A stretch of 41,570 bases of DNA from the NCBI GenBank assembly GCA_017468925.1, contig JAFUHI010000014.1, positions 1 through 41,570 of the forward strand, written 5' to 3'. The stretch is from Bacilli bacterium (GTDB lineage Bacteria; Bacillota_I; Bacilli_A; RFN20; CAG-826). Of this stretch, positions 24,327 to 31,666 are shown in pieces. Below the pieces are notes generated by a model that worked only from the letters and a program-made list of their open reading frames with translations, was not told the DNA's origin and did not search any database. The position numbers and the translations under genes are program-made. The stretch's first letter is position 1, and each line of letters opens with the position of its first letter.

Positions 24327-25343
24327 ATGAGTGACGAAATCAAACAAGAAGAAGTCCTAGAGACTCAAGAGGCTGCAGAGCCTACAATGGAGCAATTCGT
24401 CCACGACGAGAATGCCCCAATCACAACTGTCCGCAAATTATTAGAAGCGGGCGTCCATTTCGGACATCAAACCAGAAGATGGAACCCAAAGATGAAAAAA
24501 TTCATCTATGGAAACCGCAATGGAATCTACCTAATTGACTTGCCAAAGAGCGTTGACAAAGTCACCGAAGCTTACAAAGCTTTGAAAGAAATCGCTGAGA
24601 AAAGCGGAAAAGTCCTTTTCGTAGGAACCAAACCAGCTGCTCAGACAATCGTTGCAGAAGAGGCCATCAGAAGCGGTTCCTTCTACATCACCAATCGTTG
24701 GTTGGGTGGAACTTTGACCAACTTCCGCACTATCTTCAATCGTATCCGCCATTTGAAGGAACTCGAGAAGATGGAAGAAGACGGATTGATCGAAAAGCTC
24801 CCGAAGAAAGAGCAAGCCGCTCTTCGCAAAGAGAAAGAGAAACTCTCCAAGAACCTTGAGGGCATCAAAGAAATGAGACGCGTTCCTCAAGCGATAGTCG
24901 TAAGCGACCCAACGGTTGAGCATAACGCCGTAAAAGAAGCAAAATCACTCGGCATCCCAGTATTTGCCGCTTGTTCAACATCCGATGATCCAGATATCAT
25001 CAACTTCCCAATCCCATCAAACAATGATGCGACTTCCGCTATAAGATTAATCATCGGCATTCTTGCCGACGCTGTTGTCGAAAGCAAAGGTGGCATCCCA
25101 GCCTATGCCTACGCTAAAGAAGAAGGCGAGCCAGCCGGCATGAAAGATGCTGTCCGCGATGCCGATGCAAAGCATGAAGCCCGCAAAGCCGCCATCAGAG
25201 CGAAACGCAGAGAGCAAGAAGAAAGAATCGCTAGACTCCAAGCCGAAAGAGCTGCTCGCTTTGCCGCTAGAAACGCCGCCAAAGGCGAGAAACCGGCCGA
25301 AGAAGTGAAGGAAGAAGCTCCAGCTGAGAAGGAGGACGAATAA
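24327..25343 (+). CDS. rpsB: 30S ribosomal protein S2 with N- and C-terminal extensions
   Basis: S2 binds the 30S neck region and helps recruit S1. The core is plain: KLLEAGVHFGHQTRRWNPKM (about 36-55), VLFVGTKPAAQ (about 95-105), NRWLGGTLTNF and DPDIINFPIPSNNDA. The 338-residue length exceeds the usual 230-260: about 30 acidic residues precede the core, and about 75 residues of Ala/Glu/Lys/Arg-rich sequence follow it, probably one long charged helix. The start at 24327 has GGAGGT 6 nt upstream; the earlier GTG at 24237 lies in the leader and is rejected. Its stop overlaps tsf by 1 nt. Confidence 0.96.
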   Translation: MSDEIKQEEVLETQEAAEPTMEQFVHDENAPITTVRKLLEAGVHFGHQTRRWNPKMKKFIYGNRNGIYLIDLPKSVDKVTEAYKALKEIAEKSGKVLFVGTKPAAQTIVAEEAIRSGSFYITNRWLGGTLTNFRTIFNRIRHLKELEKMEEDGLIEKLPKKEQAALRKEKEKLSKNLEGIKEMRRVPQAIVVSDPTVEHNAVKEAKSLGIPVFAACSTSDDPDIINFPIPSNNDATSAIRLIIGILADAVVESKGGIPAYAYAKEEGEPAGMKDAVRDADAKHEARKAAIRAKRREQEERIARLQAERAARFAARNAAKGEKPAEEVKEEAPAEKEDE

Positions 25344-26194
25344 TGGCTAGTTCAGAAGAAATTGCTTTAATCAAAGCCCTCCGTGAAAGAACCGGAGCAG
25401 GCATAATGGATTGCAAAAAAGCCTTAATCGAAACCGGAAACGATATCGAGAAGGCTGTTGATTATCTCCGTGAGAAAGGCATTGCAAAGCAAGCCAAACG
25501 CGCTGGCCGTACCGCCGCAGAAGGTTTGACAAATGTCCATATCTGCGAGAAATGTGGCAAAGCCATAGTCTTAGAAATTAACTGCGAGACCGACTTTGTC
25601 GCCAATTCCGATACCTTCAAGAATTTGCTCGAAAGTGTCACCAAATGCTTGATGCAAAATGAGCCAGCTTCCTTAGAAGAAGCCAAGACATTGACTGCTC
25701 AACTATTCACCGATGCTGCTTTGGCAGTTGGTGAAAAGCTTGAATTGAGAAGATTCGAGATCATCCATCCTGCAGAAGGCCAGAAATTCGCTTCCTACAG
25801 CCATATGGGTGGAAAAATCGGAACATTGGTCCTTCTTTCCAAGCCATGCGAAGCTTTGGAGAAACCTCTTGCGATGCATATCGCTGCAAACGCCCCAATC
25901 TATATCTCTTTAGAGGACGTTCCTGCTGCTGATAGAGCTAGAGAAAGAGCGATTGCCGAAGCAGAAGTCAAGGATGATCCAAAACTTCAAGGCAAGCCAG
26001 AAGCGATGCTCGCTAACATCATTGAGAAAAAGACCGACAAGGCTCTTCAAACAGCCTGCTTAGTCCTCCAAGATTATCTTCTTGACCCATCCAAGAAAGT
26101 TGGCCAGGTCTTGAAAGAGAATGGTGTCTCGGTTGTCAAATTCGTCCGTTACCAAGTCGGCGAAGGCATCGTCAAAACCGCTGAAGAAGAATAA
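25343..26194 (+). CDS. tsf: Elongation factor Ts
   Basis: EF-Ts exchanges GDP for GTP on EF-Tu. The 283-residue protein has the N-terminal UBA-like domain (IKALRERTGAGIMDCKKAL, about 9-27; AVDYLREKGIAK) and the core NCETDFVANSDTF (about 79-91). An unusual CEKCGK motif (about 69-74) precedes the core strand where most homologues have a glycine-rich turn. The ribosome site AAGGAGG (25329-25335) lies inside the end of rpsB, 7 nt before the ATG. Confidence 0.97.
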   Translation: MASSEEIALIKALRERTGAGIMDCKKALIETGNDIEKAVDYLREKGIAKQAKRAGRTAAEGLTNVHICEKCGKAIVLEINCETDFVANSDTFKNLLESVTKCLMQNEPASLEEAKTLTAQLFTDAALAVGEKLELRRFEIIHPAEGQKFASYSHMGGKIGTLVLLSKPCEALEKPLAMHIAANAPIYISLEDVPAADRARERAIAEAEVKDDPKLQGKPEAMLANIIEKKTDKALQTACLVLQDYLLDPSKKVGQVLKENGVSVVKFVRYQVGEGIVKTAEEE

Positions 26195-26214
26195 TTATTC
26201 CTCCCAAATCAATT

Positions 26215-26242
26215 AGAGATTGGCGGAAGCCAGTCTCTTTTT
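26215..26242 (+). terminator. Intrinsic terminator of rpsB-tsf
   Basis: A 10-bp stem with one G-U pair (26215-26224 with 26229-26238) closes a GGAA tetraloop and is followed by five T residues (26238-26242). Confidence 0.92.
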
Positions 26243-26276
26243 GTTTCGCCCACTAGAATAGAATTGCTTTGGTGTC

Positions 26277-26282
26277 TATAAT
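26277..26282 (+). promoter_or_regulatory. -10 box of pyrH-frr; near-leaderless
   Basis: A perfect TATAAT ends 10 nt before the pyrH ATG. The -35 is unclear. AGGAT (26285-26289) lies between them but would be mostly upstream of the expected transcription start. Confidence 0.6.
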
Positions 26283-26292
26283 ATAGGATATT

Positions 26293-27015
26293 ATGAGCAA
26301 GAAATATAAAACTGTAATCATCAAAGTATCTGGCGAGGCTCTTGCCAATGAAAAAGACAAGACGATATACGACAAAGAGAAATTGAGCGCGATTGCCGAA
26401 CAAATCGATATTGCCCACAGAGATGGGACGAAAATCGGCATTGTCGTCGGTGCGGGCAATATTTGGCGCGGAAGATTGGCCAAAACCATCGGCATCGAGG
26501 ATACGACCGCGGACTATATGGGAATGCTTGGCACGATAATGAATGCCTTAGCCATTCAATCTGCTTTAGAGGAAAGAGGATTGGAGACCAGAGTCATGTC
26601 TTCAATCAATGTTCCTCAAGTTTGCGAACCTTACATTAGAAGGAGAGCGGTCTCCCATCTAGATAACGGCCGCATCGTCATATTCGCTGGAGGAACTGGA
26701 AACCCATTCTTCTCAACGGATTCCACCGCGACATTAAGGGCAAGAGAAATCTGTGCCGATGCGATATTGATGGGAAAAAACGGCATCGATGGAGTCTACG
26801 ATTCCGATCCCAGAGCCAATAAGGACGCCAAATTTATAAAACACCTCACCTATCACGAAGTCGTTGAAAAACAGCTCGGCGTTATGGATTTGACCGCAGT
26901 TGCGATGCTAGAATCTAGCGACATCGTGATTCATGTATTCAATATGGACAAACCATCAAGCCTCATTGATGTGCTTGAAGGAAAAGATATAGGCACCACA
27001 ATTGCCAAGGAGTAA
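26293..27015 (+). CDS. pyrH: Uridylate kinase (UMP kinase)
   Basis: PyrH phosphorylates UMP to UDP for nucleotide synthesis. The 240-residue amino-acid-kinase-fold protein shows IIKVSGEAL (about 9-17), GIVVGAGNIWRG (about 48-59), the MGMLGTIMNALAIQ segment, GGTGNPFFSTDSTATLRA (about 135-152) and the C-terminal VFNMDKPSSL. It forms a unit with frr 5 nt downstream, as in almost all bacteria. Confidence 0.97.
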   Translation: MSKKYKTVIIKVSGEALANEKDKTIYDKEKLSAIAEQIDIAHRDGTKIGIVVGAGNIWRGRLAKTIGIEDTTADYMGMLGTIMNALAIQSALEERGLETRVMSSINVPQVCEPYIRRRAVSHLDNGRIVIFAGGTGNPFFSTDSTATLRAREICADAILMGKNGIDGVYDSDPRANKDAKFIKHLTYHEVVEKQLGVMDLTAVAMLESSDIVIHVFNMDKPSSLIDVLEGKDIGTTIAKE

Positions 27016-27020
27016 AAACA

Positions 27021-27566
27021 ATGGATGAATTAGTTTTAGAAGCGAATGGCAGGATGGATAAATCCATCGACGCATTCAAAGGCGCTTTAGCCAAATTAAG
27101 AAGCGGCAGAGCTAATCCAGCGATGCTAGAAGGAATCCAATGTGATTATTATGGAGAGAAGATGGATATTGCTTCATTATGCTCAATATCCATGCCAGAA
27201 CCCCGTCAATTGTTAGTGAAGCCTTATAGCAGAGAAGACTTGAAAACGATCGCAAGCGCTATCGCTGGCGCCAATATCGGCGTTAATCCACAAGTCGAAG
27301 CGGATGCCATTAGAATCATCGTTCCTCCTCTTACGGAAGATGTTAGAAGAGAAATTGCAAAACAAGCCAAAGCTTTAGCGGAAGAAGCCAAAGTCTCAAT
27401 CCGCAACATCAGAAGAGATTATCTTGATTTTGTCAAAGACGATGAAACCATGAGCGATGATTATAAAGACCGCGTAAGAGAAGATATACAAAAAGGCGTA
27501 GACGCCGCAAATAAGAAAATAGATGATTTGCTCGCTGAGAAGCAAAAAGCAATCATGACTATTTAA
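27021..27566 (+). CDS. frr: Ribosome recycling factor
   Basis: RRF splits post-termination ribosomes together with EF-G. The 181-residue protein has the conserved LAKLRSGRANPAML (about 24-37), VKPYSREDLKTIASAI, and the C-terminal ISIRNIRRDYLD-type segment (VSIRNIRRDYLDFVK, about 127-141). CAAGGAG (27005-27011) serves as ribosome site. Its last codon and stop overlap the end of the convergent LRR gene by 4 nt. Confidence 0.97.
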   Translation: MDELVLEANGRMDKSIDAFKGALAKLRSGRANPAMLEGIQCDYYGEKMDIASLCSISMPEPRQLLVKPYSREDLKTIASAIAGANIGVNPQVEADAIRIIVPPLTEDVRREIAKQAKALAEEAKVSIRNIRRDYLDFVKDDETMSDDYKDRVREDIQKGVDAANKKIDDLLAEKQKAIMTI

Positions 27567-28657
27567 TTAATCAAGTCAATTGATTTATCACTGCAGACGA
27601 TGGAAGTTAGGGAACTATCTTTGTTCCATTCATCGTCTTTTTCTATTGCGTCCCACATTTCGCTTGTGCCTTCAAAATCTATAGATGTCAAAGAAGAAGA
27701 GGCAAATGCGTTGTTATTGATTCTTTTTATCTTGCTGGAGATTGTTAATTTGTTTAATTGAGTCGTGTCTTTGAACACTTTTGCGTTTAAGACGATTAAT
27801 TTGGAGGCTGCAAGGTTAATCTCTTTCAAAGAAGAGCCTTCAAAGGCGTTTTCTCCTATTGTTTCAAGATCGGAATTCGCCTCAAATGTTTCGATTCCGG
27901 ATTTGTAAAAAGCACTTTTGCCAATAGAATACAAAGACTTTGATAAAGAAAGATTTTTTAGGGATGTGGTGGAGGCGAAAGCGGATTCCGGTATGGTGTT
28001 GATATATGTGTTGCTTAGATTCAATTCTTCTAAGGATATGCATCCTTCAAATATTGATTTCCCTATTGTTGCGGTGTTTTTTGGCAAAAATACATCCACC
28101 AAATTCTCATCGCCATAAAAGACTTTGTTTCCGAATTCTAATGGAGAATCCTTCTCAAAACCATGAGAATAAGTTGTTAATGTTGTGGCGTTAGCGAATG
28201 AAAAAGACAAAACCTTATCCACTGAGCGGTTAACATATATTTCTTTTAAGCCATATTCGCCTTGGAGAATGCTTGTTTCCCCATTGCCTATCGTATCCAA
28301 TTTCTTCTGCGTCCCATTTAAAGAGACAACAGACGGAAGATAAGCTTTAGAGGCGTTTTCAAATGAATTGGTAATGGAAATGAGTGATTTCCCATTCTCG
28401 CTGTCTCCGAATGTAAAAGATGAGGCTGAACCATCTATATATTTCCCTTCCGAATCATATAAACCGGCTTTCGCGTTATACCAATCATAATAAGTTTCGT
28501 TATTATTATTCGAGAATCCAAAGGCTAAAGATAATGAGAATGCGGTCAATGTTAAAACCGCAATAGTAGAGACGATAATCAACGTATTTCTATCTTTTTT
28601 GCTTAGTTTTGCAGGCTTTTTTTGTGTTTCTTGCGCCTTTTCTTCTTTTTCTTCCAT
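27563..28657 (-). CDS. BspA-type leucine-rich repeat membrane-anchored protein
   Basis: A 364-residue protein with a charged, Lys/Glu-rich cytoplasmic head (about 1-23), one transmembrane segment (about 25-48, an uncleaved anchor) and an external domain. The C-terminal half (about 165-345) holds five or six LRR_5 (BspA-like) repeats of about 23 residues, recognisable by recurrent IGKSIFEGC, IPESAFAST, IGKSAFYKS and IGENAFEGS units. BspA-type repeats are known in surface adhesins of gut and oral bacteria; the ligand here is unknown. It is a single gene on the minus strand. Its ATG has no Shine-Dalgarno site and follows a -10 by 6-8 nt. Confidence 0.85.
   Translation of the reverse strand: MEEKEEKAQETQKKPAKLSKKDRNTLIIVSTIAVLTLTAFSLSLAFGFSNNNNETYYDWYNAKAGLYDSEGKYIDGSASSFTFGDSENGKSLISITNSFENASKAYLPSVVSLNGTQKKLDTIGNGETSILQGEYGLKEIYVNRSVDKVLSFSFANATTLTTYSHGFEKDSPLEFGNKVFYGDENLVDVFLPKNTATIGKSIFEGCISLEELNLSNTYINTIPESAFASTTSLKNLSLSKSLYSIGKSAFYKSGIETFEANSDLETIGENAFEGSSLKEINLAASKLIVLNAKVFKDTTQLNKLTISSKIKRINNNAFASSSLTSIDFEGTSEMWDAIEKDDEWNKDSSLTSIVCSDKSIDLIN
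27595..27642 (+). terminator. Terminator of pyrH-frr inside the convergent LRR gene
   Basis: AGACGATG (27595-27602) pairs with CATCGTCT (27631-27638), an inner GGAAC/GTTCC stem (27611-27615 with 27623-27627) strengthens it, and five T residues follow (27638-27642). The whole structure lies inside the last codons of the minus-strand LRR gene. Confidence 0.7.
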
Positions 28658-28663
28658 ACGGAT

Positions 28664-28671
28664 ATTTTATA
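28664..28671 (-). promoter_or_regulatory. -10 region of the LRR gene; leaderless type
   Basis: On the minus strand TATAAAAT (28671-28664) offers TATAAA or TAAAAT as -10, ending 8 or 6 nt before the ATG at 28657. There is no Shine-Dalgarno site. Confidence 0.5.
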
Positions 28672-28728
28672 TGAATTGAAATAAAGTTGATAATGTTTGA
28701 TGATGTTTTCTATATGAAAACAAAGTAA

Positions 28729-28734
28729 TATAAT
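28729..28734 (+). promoter_or_regulatory. -10 box of uppS operon; leaderless type
   Basis: A perfect TATAAT ends 7 nt before the uppS ATG. The -35 zone is occupied by a 6-bp inverted repeat, GTTTTC-TATAT-GAAAAC (28705-28721). No Shine-Dalgarno site is present. Confidence 0.65.
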
Positions 28735-28741
28735 TTAGCAA

Positions 28742-29470
28742 ATGGCAAAAGCATTCACCTTAAAAAAGAAATTAGATCACGTCGCCTTCATAATGGATGG
28801 CAACGGGAGATGGGCCAAAGCTAGAGGCCTCCCACGTCACCTTGGACACAAAGAAGCCTGCAACCGCATAATAGAGCTTTTTGAAGTATGTCGCGAATTC
28901 AATATCAAATACATGTCTTTCTACGCTTTCTCTACGGAGAACTGGAATAGACCTCAAGATGAGATTGACCACCTAATGGATTATCTCGAAGAATTTTTCA
29001 ATCGCGAGATAGATTATCTGGATTCAGTTGGCACAAGGATTGTCGTCTCCGGCGATTTAGGTCGCATAAGAGAAAAGACGAGAAAAGTCTGCGAGGAATC
29101 TATCGAAAGAACCAAAGACAATAAGAACTGGGTAATCAATGTTTGTTTGAACTACGGAGGACGCGACGAAATCGCTAGGGCGGCCAAAAGAATCGCCTTA
29201 GACGCGAAAGAAGGTCATTTGAAGATAGAAGATATAGACGAGAAGAAGTTCAGAGAATATCTTTGGCATCCAGAGATACCTGATGTCGATTTGATGATAA
29301 GGACATCGGGCGAATGCCGCTTAAGCAACTATATGCTATACGAAAACGCCTATGCCGAATTCGTATTCACTCCAGTCAAGTGGCCTGATTTCAAAAGAAA
29401 TGAATTCATAGATTGCTTGGAAGAATTCCAAGGACGTTTTAGAAGATTTGGGGGTTTGAAGAATGATTGA
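28742..29470 (+). CDS. uppS: Isoprenyl (undecaprenyl) diphosphate synthase
   Basis: UppS is a cis-prenyltransferase that adds isoprene units to farnesyl diphosphate to give the lipid carrier for peptidoglycan and other wall polymers. The 242-residue protein shows the catalytic Asp19 in HVAFIMDGNGRWAKARG (about 13-29), GHKEACNRI, SFYAFSTENWNRP (about 60-72) and the C-terminal DLMIRTSGECRLSNY (about 184-198). It heads a five-gene chain with cdsA, dxr, rseP and polC. Dxr in the same chain supplies isoprenoid precursor. The TGA stop overlaps cdsA by 8 nt. Confidence 0.96.
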   Translation: MAKAFTLKKKLDHVAFIMDGNGRWAKARGLPRHLGHKEACNRIIELFEVCREFNIKYMSFYAFSTENWNRPQDEIDHLMDYLEEFFNREIDYLDSVGTRIVVSGDLGRIREKTRKVCEESIERTKDNKNWVINVCLNYGGRDEIARAAKRIALDAKEGHLKIEDIDEKKFREYLWHPEIPDVDLMIRTSGECRLSNYMLYENAYAEFVFTPVKWPDFKRNEFIDCLEEFQGRFRRFGGLKND

Positions 29471-30524
29471 GCATCCGGTGCCTAATGAGATAAGCGAAAA
29501 ACAGAAAAAGAACCTAAAAAGCAGAATCATCGTGGCGATGGTTTTGGTTGTGACTTGTGTCCCTTCTTTCTTTTTGGGAGGATGGTTCTTCTTTGTCCTC
29601 CTCGCTGCGACGATGGTTATCGCAATCCATGAGATGTTGCATGCGACAGGAAAGAAATTTCCCCTTGTAATCAAAATAATGACTTATGTCATCACGATGG
29701 CGCTTGTTTATTGGTTCATCATCAAATACAATCTATCCGCATTCGTAGAGGCGCGAAATAATGGAACGGAATATGTTTTCTCTTTAGAACAGTATTTCGA
29801 TACGATTGATGTTTCTTTGATTGGGGTGGCCACCACGATTGGTTTTTATTTCCTAATGGCTATCGTTTTCAAAGATTTCTCATTCGTCGACGCTTTCTAT
29901 TTCATCGTATTCACAATCCTTTTAGGAATCGGCTTCCAAGCATTGTTTTTCTGCCGTTACTATCCATTCTATTTAATTAGCTATAGCGGGCTTGATATTT
30001 CCAAAGGTTTTTCGATGTTAGGGATGCAAGGGAATGAATTGACTTCATCAGCGATTTTCAAATATTTGCTTTCATCATTCTTGCTTTTCTATGTCCTATT
30101 AGGAACGATGATGAATGATATATTCGCATATTTTGTTGGGATACTTTTCGGAAAGCATAAAATGAATCCACGTATCTCCCCAAATAAAACCTGGGAAGGA
30201 TTCTTTGGCGGATGGTTCTTTGGTTTCATTCTTTCTTTTGCCTTTGGTTTAATTTTAGCTTTATGCGATTTGCCTTTGACCCCAACATTATCCAAAGACT
30301 ATTGGTATTGGATTTTGTTAATCTCGATATTGCTGCCATTATTGGGCGATTTAGGTGACTTATCATTCAGTATGATAAAAAGGCATTTCGGAATAAAAGA
30401 TTACGGCAACATCCTTAGAGGACATGGCGGCGTTATCGATAGAATCGGCAGCTGCATGTTTGGTGCGATAGGCACTTGGATCATACTCGTATTCATCACG
30501 AATGGGTGGAATCTACTAGCATGA
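29463..30524 (+). CDS. cdsA: Phosphatidate cytidylyltransferase CdsA
   Basis: CdsA makes CDP-diacylglycerol from phosphatidate and CTP in the membrane. The 353-residue protein has about eight or nine hydrophobic segments from residue 23 on, SPNKTWEGFFGGWFFG (about 239-254) and the C-terminal signature SMIKRHFGIKDYGNILRGHG followed by GVIDRIGS (about 302-330). In the usual signature the last part reads DRxD; here the final Asp is Gly (codon GGC). The length is greater than the usual 260-290 because of extra sequence in the middle. It overlaps dxr by 4 nt (ATGA). Confidence 0.93.
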   Translation: MIEHPVPNEISEKQKKNLKSRIIVAMVLVVTCVPSFFLGGWFFFVLLAATMVIAIHEMLHATGKKFPLVIKIMTYVITMALVYWFIIKYNLSAFVEARNNGTEYVFSLEQYFDTIDVSLIGVATTIGFYFLMAIVFKDFSFVDAFYFIVFTILLGIGFQALFFCRYYPFYLISYSGLDISKGFSMLGMQGNELTSSAIFKYLLSSFLLFYVLLGTMMNDIFAYFVGILFGKHKMNPRISPNKTWEGFFGGWFFGFILSFAFGLILALCDLPLTPTLSKDYWYWILLISILLPLLGDLGDLSFSMIKRHFGIKDYGNILRGHGGVIDRIGSCMFGAIGTWIILVFITNGWNLLA

Positions 30525-31666
30525 AGAAAGTTTGCTTGCTAGGCGCTTCGGGAAATATAGGCGAGCAGTCATTGGATATTTTTGAAAATGACCCGGCATC
30601 TTTTTTGCTGGTAGGAATCTCAATTGGGCACAGAATCAATAAATTGGATGGCATTTTGCAAAGATTTCCTTCAATCAAATACTTAACCGTCCAAGAAAAA
30701 GAAGATTGCGAAACTATTAAAAAATCCCATCCAAACCTCACTGTTTTCTATGGAGACGAGGGTTTGATTGAATTGATAGAGAAGTGCGACGCGGATATCA
30801 TCGAGAACGCCTTGGTTGGTTTCGTGGGACTTCGCCCATCAATCAAAGCGTTAGAGGAAAGGAAAATATTATGCCTCGCCAACAAAGAGAGCCTTGTTGT
30901 CGGAGGGGAATTCATTAACGACTTATTAAGCCAAGGCAAAGGCAAACTATATCCAATCGATTCTGAGCATGTCGGAGTGGCCAAATGCCTATCTAAAGTC
31001 AATAGGGATGATGTTGATGCAATCATTATCACCGGCTCTGGCGGGGCTTTTAGAAGAAGAGAAAGAAGCGAATTGGAGAACGTCACCGCCAAAGAAGCTC
31101 TTGCCCACCCAACCTGGAATATGGGCGAAAAGATAACAATCGACTGCGCGACGATGATGAATAAAGGATTCGAAGTGCTTGAAGCGTATTATCTTTTTTC
31201 TTGGCCATTAGAGAAAATTGAAGTGGTGCTTCATGATGAATCGATGGTGCACGCGGCATTAAGGATGAAAGATGGGACATATGTCGCTGATGTCTCTAAA
31301 CCCGATATGCATGGGCCTATTGCCTACGCTTTATATGAAGGCAATGTTGAATATGAAGTCAAAAAAACAAACAGCCTAGAAGAGCTTGGCCCCTATCATT
31401 TCCATAAATTCGATCCCGAAAGATATCCGGCGGTCGATATGTGCAAAGACGCTTTAAAAAGAGGCGGTTTATCTTTGACGATACTAAACGCCGCCGATGA
31501 AGAGGCTGACCGCCTTTTCCTCAGTGGAAAAATCAAATTTTTGCAGATTGAAGAAATTTGTTGTTGGGCAGAGAAAAAATTACCTAAAATAAAAAAGCCA
31601 TCATTAGATGACATTGTCGAAATTGACTCTTCGACTAGAATATTAATCAAGGAGAGATTTGAATAG
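30521..31666 (+). CDS. dxr: 1-deoxy-D-xylulose 5-phosphate reductoisomerase
   Basis: Dxr makes 2-C-methyl-D-erythritol 4-phosphate, the committed step of the MEP isoprenoid pathway. The 381-residue protein has the NADPH-binding LLGASGNIGEQSLDI (about 5-19), LANKESLVVGGE (about 122-133), the metal/substrate region PIDSEHVGVAKCL (about 145-157), ITGSGGAFRRRE, and HPTWNMGEKITIDCATMMNK (about 202-221). The start overlaps the cdsA stop; the ATG at 30476 is inside cdsA and is rejected. It joins rseP with no gap. Confidence 0.96.
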   Translation: MKKVCLLGASGNIGEQSLDIFENDPASFLLVGISIGHRINKLDGILQRFPSIKYLTVQEKEDCETIKKSHPNLTVFYGDEGLIELIEKCDADIIENALVGFVGLRPSIKALEERKILCLANKESLVVGGEFINDLLSQGKGKLYPIDSEHVGVAKCLSKVNRDDVDAIIITGSGGAFRRRERSELENVTAKEALAHPTWNMGEKITIDCATMMNKGFEVLEAYYLFSWPLEKIEVVLHDESMVHAALRMKDGTYVADVSKPDMHGPIAYALYEGNVEYEVKKTNSLEELGPYHFHKFDPERYPAVDMCKDALKRGGLSLTILNAADEEADRLFLSGKIKFLQIEEICCWAEKKLPKIKKPSLDDIVEIDSSTRILIKERFE

